Positions 13,763 to 22,700 of a stretch of 35,006 bases of DNA are shown one piece after another. The stretch lies in NCBI GenBank assembly GCA_938074325.1, contig CALJFZ010000048.1:1-35006 (forward strand). Reading direction: 5' to 3'. The stretch is from an uncultured Flavobacteriales bacterium (GTDB lineage: Bacteria; Bacteroidota; Bacteroidia; Flavobacteriales_D; Sanyastnellaceae). Below the pieces are notes generated by a model that was not told where the DNA came from, did no database searches, and worked only from the letters and a program-made list of their open reading frames with translations. Within the stretch, counting starts at the first letter, position 1; every line of letters begins with the position of its first letter. Made by a program: the position numbers and the translations under genes.

Positions 13763-16693
13763 ATGCAAAACAAGAATGCAATTCTGCTCTTCACCGTACT
13801 GTTGTCCTTTGCGACACTTTACACACTCAGTTTCAACTGGGTAGCTAACAATTACGAGGAAGAAGCAGCCAACTATGGCGCTTTCGTAGCGGACTCGCTC
13901 GAAAGCAATGGAGAAATCACTGAAGAGCAGTGGAATTCAACCCAAGCGCAGGCCGCGCGTGAATTCTTGCGCGACAGTGCCAATGCCGAGATCTATCCCG
14001 TTTTGGGACACACCTACCGCGAGGTCATTGAACAGGAATTGAACCTGGGCTTGGACTTGCAAGGCGGAATGTCTGTGACCTTGGAGGTCAGCATCCCGGA
14101 TTTGATCATCGCGTTGAGCGATTACTCCAGCAACGAAACGTTCCGCCAGGCCATTGGCCAAGCGAAAGCCGCCCAGCGCACCACACAGGGCCTGACCTAC
14201 GTCGAGCTTTTCGAAGCGGCATGGAAGGAATTGAACGGTGCATCCGAAAATCCGGTAGAGTTGTGGCGCATCTTCCACAACATGGAAAGCAAGGACCTGT
14301 TCCCTGCACAGTCCACTGAAGACGAAATCTTCGCCATCCTCAAGAACGAGGCGACAACGGCCATCGACAACACCGAGAGCATCATTCGCAAGCGTATCGA
14401 CCAATTGGGCGTGGCGCAACCGAACGTGCAGAAGGTGAGCGGTGGACGCATCTTGGTCGAGCTTCCGGGCATCGACGACCGTGAGCGCGCTCGCAAGCAA
14501 TTGAAGAGCACGGCCAATCTTGAATTCTGGGAAACCTTCTTCAACGACGAAGTCATCCAGCGATTGGACGCGGCCAACACAGCCATTGCAACGGCCAACA
14601 ACCCTGAATTGTACGGCGCTTCTGCCCCTGCAGACAGCGTTTTGACGGACGAGCAGAAGCTCTCGAAGATTCCGTTGTTCCGTTACCTGCAGCCTGAGTT
14701 GCAGCGTCGTTCTGCCGTGGTGGGCTATGCAGCCATCGCCGACACGAACCGCGTGAACGATTTGTTGCGTCGCCCAGAAGCACGTTTGGCATTGCGCAAC
14801 GACTTGCGTCTCCTTTGGGAAGCCAAGCCTACTCAAACCTTTGCAGCGCTCTACGCCGTGCGCGACGACAGCCGCAAGGGTAAGGCCAAGCTTTCCGGTA
14901 AGAGCATCGTGGACGCGCGCGTCTCGTACGATGAGATCGGCGACGTGGTGGTCTCCATGACCATGGACGCTGAAGGCGCCGGCATATGGGGCCAAATGAC
15001 CACGGAATGCGCTGCAGACAACCAGCGAGCAGTAGCAGTGGTACTCGACGGTTTGGTGTTCAGCGCACCAAGCGTTCAGTCTGCCATCACCAGCGGACGC
15101 TCACAGATCAGCTTCGGTTCGGACCAAAGCATTGAGCAGAAGATGCTGGAAGCAAACGACCTCGCCGGTCTTCTCAAGGCAGGTTCTCTCCCCGCCCCTG
15201 CTCGCATCGTAGACGAAGTGAGTGTGGGACCGCAGTTGGGTGAGGAAAACATCCAATCCGGTTTGAGCTCGTTTGTGATTGCCTTGTTGGTGATCCTCCT
15301 CTACATGATTTTCTACTACAAGGGAGCAGGCATCGTTTCCAACCTCGCGTTGGTTGCCAACCTCTTCTTCTTGATCGGAGCGTTGGCATCACTCGGTGCG
15401 GCATTGACCCTCCCGGGCATCGCAGGTATCGTCTTGACCATCGGTATGGCGGTCGATGCGAACGTACTCATCTACGAACGCATCCGCGAAGAGATGCGCG
15501 GTGGCAAAGGCCTGATGGTCGCATTGAAGGACGGTTACTCGAAAGCGTACAGCGCCATCATCGATGCGAACATTACCACCTTGCTGACGGCATTTGTCTT
15601 GTACAGCTTCGGTAGCGGCGCCATCCGAGGTTTCGCCACCACGTTGATCATCGGTATTTTCACTTCTCTGTTCTCGGCCATCGTGTTGACGCGATTGGTG
15701 TTCTTCAGCCGATTGGAGAACAAGAAGGACATCACGTTCTATTCCAACTTGACCAAGGATTGGTTCACGAAGATCAATGCCAACTTCGTAGGCAACCGCA
15801 TGAAGTTCTACATCCTCAGCGCTGTGCTGGTGGTGGGCGGATTGGGAAGCCTCATGACCAAAGGCTTGCAGTACGGCGTTGAATTCTCCGGCGGTACAAC
15901 GTTCGACATCACGTTTGAGGAGCCCGTGGACGTTCAGCAGATCCGTGAATCATTGGCCACTGCCTTCACCGAAGAAGGCAAGGTGGGCAACCCAATTGTT
16001 CAGACCAAGGACAGCGACGCGAAGTTGCGCATCATGACCAACTACATGATCGACAACCCTGACGCGAACCAGGACGAAATGATCCAGGCAGCGTTGGACC
16101 AAGGATTGGCCGTTGCCGGTGTGGATTACACCATCGACCAATACAACAAAGTCGACAGCACGATTTCGGATGATTTCCGCAACGGTGCGCAAAACGCTAC
16201 GATCTTCTCGTTGATCATCATCTTCTTGTACATCTTCTTCCGATTCCGCAAGTGGCAGTACGGCCTCGGCGCATTGATCGCGATGATACACGATGTGGTG
16301 ATTGTGTTGAGCTGCTTCAGCCTCTTTGCCGGCGTGTTGCCGTTCACCATGGAAATCGACCAGGCGTTCATCGCTGCAATCCTGACGGTCATCGGTTACT
16401 CCATCAACGATACGGTGGTCGTGTTTGACCGCATCCGTGAGTACGTTGGCCTCTATGGTTCGAAGCGCGGCGACGAGGAAGTCATGAACGACGCCCTCAA
16501 CAGCACACTGAGCCGTACCATCAATACATCGCTCTCAACGTTTGTGGTATTGTTGACCATCTTCCTCCTTGGAGGCGATAACATCAAAGGCTTCGTATTC
16601 GCCTTGATGATCGGTGTCATCGTTGGTACCTACAGCTCCATCTTCATTGCGACGCCAAGCGTATTGGACTTGAGCAAGAAGTTGAAAGCTTAA
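13763..16693 (+). CDS. secDF: Fused protein translocase SecDF
   Basis: A 976-residue fusion of SecD and SecF, the proton-driven partner of SecYEG that pulls proteins across the inner membrane. The SecD part has TM1 (about 7-25), the LGLDLQGGMSVTLEV motif, a large periplasmic domain and the GMAVDANVLIYERIREEMR motif. The SecF part has FSGGTTFDITFEEPV and IGYSINDTVVVFDRIREY. About 12 membrane segments are expected. Fused SecDF of about 1000 residues is normal in Bacteroidota. It stands alone, with a TATATTTG promoter element upstream and a strong terminator downstream. Confidence 0.96.
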   Translation: MQNKNAILLFTVLLSFATLYTLSFNWVANNYEEEAANYGAFVADSLESNGEITEEQWNSTQAQAAREFLRDSANAEIYPVLGHTYREVIEQELNLGLDLQGGMSVTLEVSIPDLIIALSDYSSNETFRQAIGQAKAAQRTTQGLTYVELFEAAWKELNGASENPVELWRIFHNMESKDLFPAQSTEDEIFAILKNEATTAIDNTESIIRKRIDQLGVAQPNVQKVSGGRILVELPGIDDRERARKQLKSTANLEFWETFFNDEVIQRLDAANTAIATANNPELYGASAPADSVLTDEQKLSKIPLFRYLQPELQRRSAVVGYAAIADTNRVNDLLRRPEARLALRNDLRLLWEAKPTQTFAALYAVRDDSRKGKAKLSGKSIVDARVSYDEIGDVVVSMTMDAEGAGIWGQMTTECAADNQRAVAVVLDGLVFSAPSVQSAITSGRSQISFGSDQSIEQKMLEANDLAGLLKAGSLPAPARIVDEVSVGPQLGEENIQSGLSSFVIALLVILLYMIFYYKGAGIVSNLALVANLFFLIGALASLGAALTLPGIAGIVLTIGMAVDANVLIYERIREEMRGGKGLMVALKDGYSKAYSAIIDANITTLLTAFVLYSFGSGAIRGFATTLIIGIFTSLFSAIVLTRLVFFSRLENKKDITFYSNLTKDWFTKINANFVGNRMKFYILSAVLVVGGLGSLMTKGLQYGVEFSGGTTFDITFEEPVDVQQIRESLATAFTEEGKVGNPIVQTKDSDAKLRIMTNYMIDNPDANQDEMIQAALDQGLAVAGVDYTIDQYNKVDSTISDDFRNGAQNATIFSLIIIFLYIFFRFRKWQYGLGALIAMIHDVVIVLSCFSLFAGVLPFTMEIDQAFIAAILTVIGYSINDTVVVFDRIREYVGLYGSKRGDEEVMNDALNSTLSRTINTSLSTFVVLLTIFLLGGDNIKGFVFALMIGVIVGTYSSIFIATPSVLDLSKKLKA

Positions 16694-16713
16694 AGCCTAC
16701 AGAACTTGATTAG

Positions 16714-16741
16714 AAAGGGCGGTCTTCGGATCGCCCTTTTT
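16714..16741 (+). terminator. Intrinsic terminator after secDF
   Basis: An 11-bp stem (arms 16714-16724 and 16729-16739, one G-T wobble) closes on a C(TTCG)G tetraloop and runs into a T-rich tract at 16737-16743. It lies 20 bases past the secDF stop. This is the clearest hairpin in the window. Confidence 0.85.
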
Positions 16742-16766
16742 GTTTGGGCCTACCCGCCCACATGCA

Positions 16767-16817
16767 TGTTAAGCTAATGTTACCCGAGTGTTAATGGATT
16801 TAACACAGGCATAACAC
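16767..16817. promoter_or_regulatory. Pho-box-like array of 11-bp-phased TGTTAA/TTAACA repeats
   Basis: Three direct repeats TGTTAA, TGTTAC, TGTTAA start at 16767, 16778 and 16789, exactly 11 bases apart. Two copies in the opposite orientation (TAACAC at 16801 and 16812) are also 11 apart. The middle forms a perfect inverted repeat GTGTTAA-N5-TTAACAC (16788-16806). Read as TTAACA-N5-ATAACA, the downstream pair fits the TT(A/T/C)ACA-N5 direct-repeat box of PhoP in Bacillus, and 11-bp phasing is also the PhoB arrangement. It lies 57 bases before the PiT-like gene. Binding by an OmpR/PhoB-family regulator is inferred. Confidence 0.6.
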
Positions 16818-16873
16818 CTCATCCCGCGTAGAAAATTGATTCTCAAGGGACTTTTGCAGCACTATCGCTTGAC

Positions 16874-17896
16874 ATGACAGAACTCTTTACCATCGTCGGA
16901 TTTACCCTTGCGGGCTTTTCCGTCATCGCCAACGACAGCGTCCAGACCCTCGGGACTTGGATTGCATCGAACCGAGAAAAATTCAAGTGGACCACCCTGT
17001 GGGCTGCGGCTTCCACTGTTTTGATTTTCACCATCGTTTACGGTTGGTATTCCGGTGGCGGGGACATCTCCTACGGTCGTCTCACCAAGATCCCGTACAT
17101 CGAACCGCAGTGGTACCACGCTGTAGCTCCGTTGGCGTTGGTTTTGTTGACGCGACGTGGTATTCCTGTATCGACTTCGTTCCTCGTACTGTCTGCGTTT
17201 GCATCGACGTTCGTCCTGGAAAAAATGCTCATGAAAAGCATCATGGGCTATGGTCTTGCAGCGATGGTGGCCTACGTTCTATGGCTCATTATTTCGCGGT
17301 TCGTAAACGAAAAAGAAGACGTCAGTCCGGGATCGAAGAAATTCTGGCGCGCCTTCCAATGGCTGAGCACCTCCTTCCTCTGGTACACCTGGCTTTCGCA
17401 TGACGTCGCAAACATCGCGGTGTTCTTGCCCCGTCAGCTGACGGTGGTTCAGTTGATCATCGTCATTGCATTCTTCGTGGCTGGATTGGCCTACATCTTC
17501 TACAAGCAAGGCGGGGCCATCCAACAAATAGTGATGGATAAGCAGAGTACGAAGTACGTACGTTCTGCGACCATGATCGACCTGGTGTATGCCTTCCTCC
17601 TCCTGTATTTCAAGGAGCTCAACAACATCCCCATGTCGACAACGTGGGTGTTTGTTGGCCTGCTTTGCGGCCGAGAATTGGCTTTGAATACTGGGCTGAC
17701 CAAAAAGGGCAACCTCAAATCCATCTTCCCGATTGTTGCGAAAGATTTCTTGAAATTGATCGTGGGCCTTTTGGTGAGCGTGAGCATTGTATTGGCCATC
17801 CACTACGGCACCGACCAAGAAGAACTTGCCGCCCCAGCAGCAGCACAAACCGAGTTACCTGCAGCGACCGACGCTGCTGCTACCAACCCTGAGTGA
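16874..17896 (+). CDS. Divergent PiT-like (inorganic phosphate transporter-like) membrane protein
   Basis: A 340-residue protein with about eight to nine membrane segments. It shows an internal two-fold pattern that matches the PiT phosphate-permease family. The first half has VIANDSVQTLGT (N20, D21) and IPVSTSFLVLSAF (98-110); the second half has LSHDVANIAVFLPR (H176, D177) and IPMSTTWVFVGLLCG (252-266). In classical PiT proteins each half has a GANDVANA-like and a PVSTTH-like motif, here degenerate. It is shorter than E. coli PitA (about 500 residues). An Ala/Pro/Thr-rich tail (about 315-340) follows the last helix. Phosphate or a related anion is the inferred substrate. The Pho-box-like repeats upstream and the secreted-protein/TonB genes downstream support that. 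Family membership is a motif-level inference. Confidence 0.68.
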   Translation: MTELFTIVGFTLAGFSVIANDSVQTLGTWIASNREKFKWTTLWAAASTVLIFTIVYGWYSGGGDISYGRLTKIPYIEPQWYHAVAPLALVLLTRRGIPVSTSFLVLSAFASTFVLEKMLMKSIMGYGLAAMVAYVLWLIISRFVNEKEDVSPGSKKFWRAFQWLSTSFLWYTWLSHDVANIAVFLPRQLTVVQLIIVIAFFVAGLAYIFYKQGGAIQQIVMDKQSTKYVRSATMIDLVYAFLLLYFKELNNIPMSTTWVFVGLLCGRELALNTGLTKKGNLKSIFPIVAKDFLKLIVGLLVSVSIVLAIHYGTDQEELAAPAAAQTELPAATDAAATNPE

Positions 17897-17897
17897 G

Positions 17898-17914
17898 GTA
17901 ACATTTCTTTAACG
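17898..17914 (+). promoter_or_regulatory. Second Pho-box-like pair
   Basis: GTAACA (17898-17903), five bases, then TTAACG (17909-17914): half-sites 11 bases apart in the same orientation as TTAACA-N5-ATAACA before the PiT-like gene. It begins one base after the PiT-like stop and lies 70 bases before the next start, a distance similar to that of the first array (57 bases). Weaker than the first array on its own. Confidence 0.45.
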
Positions 17915-17984
17915 GTAAGGCAAAGTTTTGATTCAATCCTGCTCGAATCCACGCTCCAACTTTGCCCCACGAATAACCAAAAAG

Positions 17985-19640
17985 ATGAACATGAAAAACA
18001 TTTTACGCTCAGCGCTTTCCTTGATTGCAGCCACAGGTTTGATGGCGACATTGAATGCGCAAGTCACCATCACCGATGACGGATCTGGAACCGGAACCAC
18101 GACGTGGACCAGCGACAACGTCTACGTCCTCGACGGATTTGTCTTTGTCAATGACGGTGATGTCTTGACCATCGAACCCGGCACAGTGATCAAAGGCAAG
18201 TCAGGCTCAGGCGCAGACGCATCTGCCTTGGTCGTTGCCCGCGGCGGCCAAATCCAAGCGAACGGAACAGCCGACGCTCCCATCGTCTTCACCTTTGAGG
18301 CAGATGCCCTCGACGGTTCTACCCCGTACAACGTGCGCGGCCAATGGGGCGGTGTTATCATTCTCGGTCAGGCAACATTGAACTCGTCACCCGGTGAGAC
18401 CCAAATCGAAGGCATTCCAGACACCGAGTCTCGCGGACTGTACGGTGGTACGAACGACGAAGACAACAGCGGATCCATGACCTACGTCAGCATCCGCCAC
18501 GGTGGAACAGACATCGGCGCGGGCAACGAAATCAACGGCCTCACCCTCGGCGGCGTTGGTGCGGGAACGACGTTGGACTACATCGAAGTCATTTCCAATG
18601 CAGACGACGGCGTCGAATTCTTCGGCGGCACCGCTTCCATCAAGCACGTCGTGACGGCGTTCTGCGGTGACGACTCTTTTGACTACGACGAAGGATGGCG
18701 CGGATACGGCCAGTTCTGGTGCACGGTTCAAGAAGAAGGCGAGGGCGACCGCGGTGGTGAGCACGATGGCGGTACCGACCCAGAGGACGGCATGCCATAC
18801 GCACACCCCATCATCTACAACGCAACCTACATCGGACGTGGTGCATCTGCTGGAAAGCGAGCCTTGACCCTCCGCGACAACGCAGGTGGCGAATACCACA
18901 ACTCCATTTTCTACAACTGGGGCAAGGGCATTGATATCGAGAACCTCGCTTCTGGTGAAGATGCATACGCCCGTTTCGAAAACAACGAAGTTGCTTTTGC
19001 TGGCAATATATTCGACGCGTGCACCAGCTTGGGACTCGACGCTACAGCTAGCGACCTCTTCAAGATCACCATGGGCTCAGGTTGGGCAAGCGAGGCCGAT
19101 TCTACCGAAGCAGCCACTTCATCCGCTGCTGCCTTCCAAGCCTCTTTCGCAGCCAACAACAACTCCGTCGCAGCCACCGGATTGAGCTGGGTCATCGAAG
19201 AAGGTTCGGGTCAATTGAACCTCGTTCCAAACAGCGACGTGCCCGCAGGAGCAAACCCCACCATGGACTGGTTCGAAGATGTCAACTTCGCAGGTGCGTT
19301 TGACCCATCAAACGACTGCACGTGGTTGGAAGGTTGGTCCATGCTCAGCAGCCGCGGATTCATCGGTTGCAGCACAGGCATTGCCCAAGCAGAAGCAAAC
19401 GCATTCAGCGTTTACCCGAACCCCACCAACGGACAGTTTACGCTCGTGAGCGATTGGAATGCGGCACAAGCGACCATCCAAATCACAGACTTGAGCGGCA
19501 AGTTGGTTTTCCAAAGCAACCAAGTACTGGTCGCTGGACAGCCCATCGCATTCGACTTGAACGGAATTCATTCCGGCTTGTACATCGTCTCGGTGACCGA
19601 AGGCATGCGCAGCCAATACACCAAATTGCTCGTTGAGTAA
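17985..19640 (+). CDS. T9SS-secreted surface protein
   Basis: A 551-residue exported protein with a signal peptide (to about residue 26, LNAQ). A repetitive beta-rich middle contains DGFVFVNDGDVLTIEPGT, ALVVARGGQIQANGT and NEINGLTLGGVG, a pattern that suggests a right-handed beta-helix. A C-terminal type A T9SS sorting domain (about 470-551) is marked by FSVYPNPTNGQFTLVS, DLSGKLVF and the end SQYTKLLVE. It should be exported through Sec, then the type IX system, and attached to or released from the cell surface. Its partner is likely the large TonB receptor downstream. I recognise this family as a frequent neighbour of such receptors but know no proven function. Start: 17985 or 17991 (second Met). 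Confidence 0.85.
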   Translation: MNMKNILRSALSLIAATGLMATLNAQVTITDDGSGTGTTTWTSDNVYVLDGFVFVNDGDVLTIEPGTVIKGKSGSGADASALVVARGGQIQANGTADAPIVFTFEADALDGSTPYNVRGQWGGVIILGQATLNSSPGETQIEGIPDTESRGLYGGTNDEDNSGSMTYVSIRHGGTDIGAGNEINGLTLGGVGAGTTLDYIEVISNADDGVEFFGGTASIKHVVTAFCGDDSFDYDEGWRGYGQFWCTVQEEGEGDRGGEHDGGTDPEDGMPYAHPIIYNATYIGRGASAGKRALTLRDNAGGEYHNSIFYNWGKGIDIENLASGEDAYARFENNEVAFAGNIFDACTSLGLDATASDLFKITMGSGWASEADSTEAATSSAAAFQASFAANNNSVAATGLSWVIEEGSGQLNLVPNSDVPAGANPTMDWFEDVNFAGAFDPSNDCTWLEGWSMLSSRGFIGCSTGIAQAEANAFSVYPNPTNGQFTLVSDWNAAQATIQITDLSGKLVFQSNQVLVAGQPIAFDLNGIHSGLYIVSVTEGMRSQYTKLLVE

Positions 19641-19664
19641 TTCGCACACCATCCAAACGGAGAA

Positions 19665-19692
19665 AGGGGCACCCCACCGGTGCCTCTTTTTC
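19665..19692 (+). terminator. Terminator between T9SS protein and TonB receptor genes
   Basis: A 9-bp stem (19665-19673 with 19679-19687, one G-T wobble) with a CCACC loop is followed by six T (19687-19692). It lies 24 bases after the stop and 80 before the receptor ATG, so it could stop or only attenuate read-through. Confidence 0.7.
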
Positions 19693-19749
19693 CAGTTTTG
19701 GAACCCCCCAACCACACCTTAAAACCACCCCTGGGCCTGAACCACCCAA

Positions 19750-19767
19750 AACCTGAACCTAAACCTG
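19750..19767 (+). repeat. Three tandem AACCTn hexamers before the TonB receptor
   Basis: AACCTG, AACCTA and AACCTG follow each other without gaps and end 5 bases before the receptor ATG. A further CCTGAACC occurs about 15 bases upstream. The function is unknown; it may be leader composition only. Confidence 0.35.
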
Positions 19768-19772
19768 CTTTC

Positions 19773-22700
19773 ATGAAAGCTTTCTTTTCTGCACTTTTTG
19801 TCGCCATGGCAATGGGCGTTGGCTTCAGCCAAGGCACCATCACAGGAACCGTGACGGACAAGGCCAACGGAGACATCCTCCTCGGCGCCACCGTCATGGT
19901 CGAACCTGGCGGTACCGGCGTAATGAGTGACTTCGATGGAAACTTCACCATCACAGGACTGGCGCCGGGCACGTACACCCTGACGGGCCGATTCATCGCA
20001 TACAATAGCGCAGAAAAAGTGGTGACCATCACGGGCAGCGAAACTGCGAACGTCAACTTTGAACTCGAATCCACCGTCGTCGCCATCGACGCTGAAGCCG
20101 TGGTCGAGGTGCGCCAAAACAAAGCGAGCGCCGTCTACATGGAAAACGTCAAGAAAAAAGAGACGTCCATGATCGACTACGTATCCTCGCAGGAGATCAA
20201 AAAGAACGGCGACAGCGATGTAAGCAGCGCTATCAAGCGTGTTAGTGGGGTCTACACCATTGGGAATTTCGTGGTAGTCCGCGGCTTGAGCGATCGATAC
20301 GTACGCACAGCCTTGAATGGGGCGGAAATCCCTTCCCTCGATCCGAAGCGCAGTTCCGTCTCCATGGACATCTTCCCGACGAACTTGGTCGACAACTTGG
20401 TCGTCGTCAAAACGCTGAATGCCAATTTGCCTTCGAACTATTCCGGAGCATACATCAACGTCATCACCAAGGATTTCCCGGACAGCTTCACCCTCAACTA
20501 CTCCACCTCCACCGGATTCAACACCAACGCAACCTTCAACGAGAATTTCTTGCAAAGCGAAGTTGGAAGCACGGCCATGTGGGGCTTTGACAACGGCACC
20601 TTGGACATTCCGGGGCTTGTGGACGGATCGGACATTCAAGACCCGCAGTACTCGAATTACTACGATGCGCTGGCGCTCGCTGGATTCGGCGATGAACTTG
20701 CCGGATTGGGCGTGAACTCAGCCGATGACATTGGAGCAGGCAGCGGCCAAACCTCCATCATCAACATCGTCAACGCGATCGACGAAATCGACAACCTCAG
20801 CCAGGTCAACAACGAATTCATGACGGCCATCCGGGAAGAGCAAAACCAATTGCTCTCCAGCCAGACGCAGGCATTTGGCAACACGTGGGAACCCGTCAAA
20901 GGCGCGCCGTCTTTGGACCTGTCGCAGAGCCTTTCGTTCGGTGACGTGGTCAAGGTGGGAGGCCGATCATTGGGCTACAACTTCGGTTTGCAGCACAAAA
21001 TCACCAACCGCATGTACCAGAACGGTTCCACCGGTCGCTTCTTGCTCACGGGCATTGAAACCGAGAAGAACGAACTCGATGTGCAGCGGCAATTCTCTGA
21101 TACCCGCGGCACCCAATCGGTTTACACTTCTGCACTGTTCAATTTGGGCTACAACATCAGCCCTACAAGCAAGCTCGGCTTCACCTACATGCCTACCATC
21201 TCAGGCATCAACGATGCGCGTTACCAAAACGGGATCAACCCCAGTGACGCAGTGGGCCTCGGTCAAGAACAGCGCCAGCAGCGTTACCTCGAGCGCAGCA
21301 TGAACATCTTCCAACTGCGTGGCACGCACGAGTTGAGCGAAAACGTCAACCACAAAATCACGTGGAGCGCGTCGTTCACCCGCGGCAAGCAAACGACGCC
21401 GGATTTGCGATTGTTCATCAACAGCTACGAAAGCCTACCGGGCGGATTGGTCTACAGCGACGCCTCGGGCAACGACATCACAGAGGATGCATTGGCTTTG
21501 ATTGCGGACGGGGAAGATTTGAACGAATACTACCCCGGCTACACGGTTGCGGAAACGAGTTCGGATGAGTTGACCTACAGCATTCAGGACAACCTCTACC
21601 CCTCGCCTACGCGTTTCTACCGCACCATGGACAACACGACGTTGGACCTCAAATTCAACTTCGAAAAGCCCATTGCTGAAGAGCTTGGACCGGAAAATAA
21701 ATTGGCCCTCGGACTTTCGATGGTGCAGCGAACACGCGACTATTCGGAAAACCGATTCAGCTTCGTTTCACAGGGGGTAGACTACATGGGCGATCCCACC
21801 GCTTACTTCAGCGCGGACAACATGCGCATCATCCCGGGCACGTCAAGCGGCGCGACGAACTACGTGTACTTGCGCGACGACACAGACATCCAGAACAGCT
21901 ACGAGGCCAGCCAAACGGTCCTCGGCGGCTACGCCATGGTCAACATCGATCCGCGTGAAAACGTGAAACTCAATGGCGGCTTGCGCGTGGAGGCGACGGA
22001 TATGCTGTTGGAAAGCGACAAGCTGTTGGATGAAGACCTGTTGCCCGAGTTGGAGCAAAACTTCCGCGGAACGTTGAACGTATTGGACGTGCTGCCATCG
22101 TTGAACATGACCGTGAAATTGGCCGAAGAGGACCTGAAGGTGACCCAGTACCGTTTCTCAGCAAGTCAGAGCGTTGCACGCCCCTTGTTCCGTGAGAAAG
22201 CACCCTTCTCTGTGTTTGACTTCGAAATCCAGGAGCAGCAAACGGGAAATACGGATTTGAATCGCACCAAGGTGCTCAACATCGATAACCGTTTTGAGGT
22301 CTTCCCCGGATTGCGTGAATTGGTCTCCTTGAGCTTGTTCTACAAGCATTTCACCGATCCGATTGAACAGGTGATCATCTCCACTGCTGCCAACACGGAG
22401 ATCACATGGAAAAACGTGGAAAGCGCTCAGTTGGGCGGGGTAGAATTTGAATTGAAGAAGAATTTGGGCTCACTCCGTGAATCGCTCGAAGCCTTCAACG
22501 TAGCCTTCAACGCAACATACATTCAGAGTGCCACCGCCATCGCTGAAGACGAACTGCTCGAAATCCGGGCGACGGATCCCGATCACTTGGATACGCGACC
22601 GATGTACGGTCAATCGCCTTACATCGTGAACGGAATCCTCAACTACGCCAATGATTCATTGGGGCTGTCCGTGAATGCGGGCTTCAATGTCAGTGGTCCG

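Noticed and set aside
13937-14995. Open frame of 352 residues on the minus strand
   Set aside because: It lies opposite secDF, whose reading is certain; no motif or signal supports it.
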